A stretch of 64,000 nucleotides of DNA from Sycobia sp. Sy_11 (taxonomy: Eukaryota; Arthropoda; Insecta; Hymenoptera; Epichrysomallidae). The DNA lies in the NCBI GenBank assembly GCA_018907035.1, contig JACCIC010000143.1:86001-150000 (forward strand). Direction: 5' to 3'. The notes under the pieces were generated by a model. It was not told where the DNA came from and made no database searches. It saw only the letters and a list, made by a program, of their open reading frames with translations. Position 1 is the stretch's first letter; each line of letters opens with the position of its first letter. Both the position numbers and the translations under genes were made by a program. Positions 61,997 through 64,000 of the stretch are shown in pieces.

Positions 61997-61997
<1 letters not shown>
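61873..61997 (-). promoter_or_regulatory. 5' leader (UTR/internal promoter region) of the R1-clade element
   Basis: 125 bp between the microsatellite and the ORF1 ATG, beginning about CAGTGTGGAGTTTTG on the minus strand. LINEs of this group carry an internal promoter in the 5' UTR or rely on read-through transcription (family knowledge). No specific promoter motif is recognised. Confidence 0.55.

Positions 61998-62033
<36 letters not shown>
61998..62033. repeat. (GT)n microsatellite at the 5' junction of the retrotransposon
   Basis: Pure GT repeat (AC on the element strand) of about 17 units that begins exactly where the element's 5' leader ends. Confidence 0.97.
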
Positions 62034-62036
<3 letters not shown>

Positions 62037-62480
62037 AGAAAATCGAAGGGCGTAGACAATAAAATCGGCAGAGCCAACGGTGAGCTGCTATACCACAGTA
62101 TAGAGAAAGGTAGAGCATCAGGCGAGACGAGAGTGAGGTCGCGGGCGGGCGACGCGCGGGCCTTGATAGTTTCGGGCATTGATTTTGGAACGCGTCCAAA
62201 CGGCAGCAAAAATGCATCTTCGGATTCTTGACGGGAGACCATCAAAAACCTAAGTTGGCGATGAAATCCACTTCGATGTTATATGTCCAATGTAACGTGC
62301 ATATATATTTATATCGCTCGCTTAGTCTGTAAGTATCTACAAGTGCGTCATCTCTCCTTACTCGCGAATCGCTGTCGATTTTTGAAGAATTTGCCCACGA
62401 ATGGGAGAAGGCACGACCCGCGCCCCGGCTGTGTGTTTGTTCGATGCAATATATACTTATATATAGGCAGGGAGAAATGA
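62034..62480. other. GC/CpG-richer island, possible regulatory DNA
   Basis: GC-richer DNA with CpG, strongest around 62100-62170. Frames through it have no domain. Possibly conserved regulatory sequence next to the microsatellite. Confidence 0.25.
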
Positions 62481-64000
62481 TCGATGCGCGAAGGGAAGTC
62501 TTTCGAAAAGGAAAGATTGATCCGATGGATATTTATTTTTTTGGAGACCGATAGCGATCCTCTCTTTTGATACGCTTCTTTATGTTATCGAAGCGAAGAG
62601 AAATTTTAAGAAAGAGGATTTATGATTGAAGCACCACGGAGTACTTTTTTTTATCAAGCTTGCTATTACTATTACGAGCCTATCGACGATGGTTGTCTTA
62701 TAGCCTGTAAGATGGATGATTATCATTGGCCCTGAAAAGGTGAGCAGATAGCGCAGCGTAGAATATATAAAATCTGATAAAATGTTGCTCAATTTTTTCC
62801 ATATAAAAAATCATGTTTCATATGCGCATACCTCGTAAACTGTTTATGATCTCTTTATTATATACATATACCAATTTTTAAGAAAACGATAAATGCTATA
62901 TATAAAATTGACAAATTGGCTAACAATTATAGATAGATTTATAACTCATTTATATGATTAAAATTTTTTGCTCACCAAATGTAGCTAAAAACTTCTTTAA
63001 AAAATATTTCAAGATATTAAATACATAGATTTTTTGGCTACATTTTGTAATTCTGTTAAACGATAATAATTATATCAGTGCTATCGAATAGGCCCATTTA
63101 ATTGTAATACGTTTACATAAAAAGGAAGTGTTTATTAAACTATAACGTTTCATACCCTTAATATCTTAAATGGCAGTTGAATATCTTTGCCACAGTTTTC
63201 AATTTTTTCTAAAAACACTTTGTGCATGAACCATAATCCCAATATCGTAAGAAATTGTTTTGCTTGTAGATTTTAATCAAAAAGATGAGTTATTCCAAAT
63301 GCAAGCTTATTTCTGATGCATGTAATAATGAAATACTTGTCTTTCAATCATTTTATTTCTCGTTGATTCTGAAAGAGATCGCTATTATATAATAAGTGAT
63401 TCTTATTGAATACCGAAAAAAATAGTACATTTAAAGGAATATTTATTAATGGAGATTCAAAAATTTAATTTATTGGATATAAAATAATATTATTTAATTC
63501 AACTAGCTCTAATTATTTAATAGAAAATTAACAACTGTATATTTAAATTTAAAAAATATTTTTTATTAAAACTATACATCGCATCATTGAATCAGCGTTG
63601 AAAATGCTTTAAGTTCTATTAATAAACTTTTTTATGCTTAGAAACAAGAAAATAAGATTTTTAATTTTAGACATTTGTGTGTGTTCTAGTTTTCACTCAA
63701 AATTACGAATGGGTTAGTCTTTTGCGTAAACAGATGAAATGAGGAAATTTGCAACGTAAAATGAACTAATGTGATTTAATCTTCTCCATAAAACCATGCA
63801 ATTTTCTGTTGTTTTCACAAAAATTTTAAAAATGGTAGAAAAATTGTTTACGAAAAATATTGCTATATAATAAATGTAAAATGAAGATAAGAGAGAATAT
63901 GAAGCGAAGAGTAGATCGATAAGTAAGAAACGTCGATCGCCATTAGCTTGTGAACGAATTCTTTTTCCGAGGTCGCGCCATATTATTAAACGCTATCGGA
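62481..64000. other. AT-rich non-coding stretch to the window end
   Basis: AT-rich with dense stops in all frames. No gene, RNA gene, microsatellite of note or mobile element recognised. Confidence 0.5.

Larger units (their letters stand above)
57519..61997 (-). mobile_element. Full-length R1-clade non-LTR retrotransposon, Mino-like, inserted in (AC)n
   Basis: A 4.48-kb element runs on the minus strand: 125-bp 5' leader (61997-61873), Gag-like ORF1 (61872-60502), ORF2 with endonuclease and reverse transcriptase (60505-57914, C-terminus displaced to another frame up to 57763), 3' UTR (57762-57529) and a ten-base poly(A) (57528-57519). There are no LTRs. Both ends abut AC/GT dinucleotide repeat, so insertion was into a microsatellite. 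Among known R1-clade families, Mino is described as targeting (AC)n and Waldo (ACAY)n; the ORF overlap ATGA and APE-RT order also fit the R1 clade. Family assignment is inferred from target and architecture. The copy is defective: one TGA in ORF1 and a damaged ORF2 C-terminus. It lies antisense to the receptor exon at 33766-33871. Confidence 0.88.

Overview
This window looks like insect nuclear DNA, most likely hymenopteran, although the order-level guess is an inference. It is very AT-rich, with short GC/CpG-richer islands, dozens of long dinucleotide microsatellites, GT-AG splice signals around one convincing exon, and insect-type non-LTR retrotransposons. There is no sign of bacterial gene organisation, CRISPR arrays, rDNA or telomeric repeat.

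Host coding content is sparse. The only host exon I can support well is at 33766-33871 (+). It is a 106-nt internal exon encoding the second transmembrane segment of a family-B-like (methuselah/adhesion type) G-protein-coupled receptor. I found no neighbouring exon, so most of the window is probably long-intron or intergenic DNA around this gene. Three short ORFs (12604-12741 -, 42270-42485 -, 45440-45586 +) have codon content unlike the surrounding DNA and may be coding fragments, but I recognise none of them.

The best-preserved genetic unit is at the right side. At 57519-61997, on the minus strand, lies an R1-clade non-LTR retrotransposon that is full length at both ends. It has a 125-bp 5' leader, a Gag-like ORF1 with three zinc knuckles, an ORF2 with apurinic endonuclease and reverse transcriptase overlapping ORF1 by the four bases ATGA, a 3' UTR and a terminal poly(A). 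It sits inside a (AC)n/(GT)n microsatellite, with the repeat flanking both ends. This is the target preference described for the Mino family of the R1 clade. This copy is dead or nearly so: one in-frame TGA interrupts gag, and ORF2 shifts frame where the C-terminal zinc-knuckle region should be.

Two older, heavily decayed LINE copies of Jockey-superfamily type lie at about 39000-40830 (+) and 50760-53560 (-). A tRNA-related SINE-like unit is at 9590-9733 (-), a pair of foldback repeats is at 37196-37490, and fragments at 53890-54228 may be further repeat or retroelement debris. The remaining stretches are AT-rich non-coding DNA and microsatellites. About a dozen GC/CpG-richer islands are good candidates for conserved regulatory DNA, but nothing in one sequence alone proves that.
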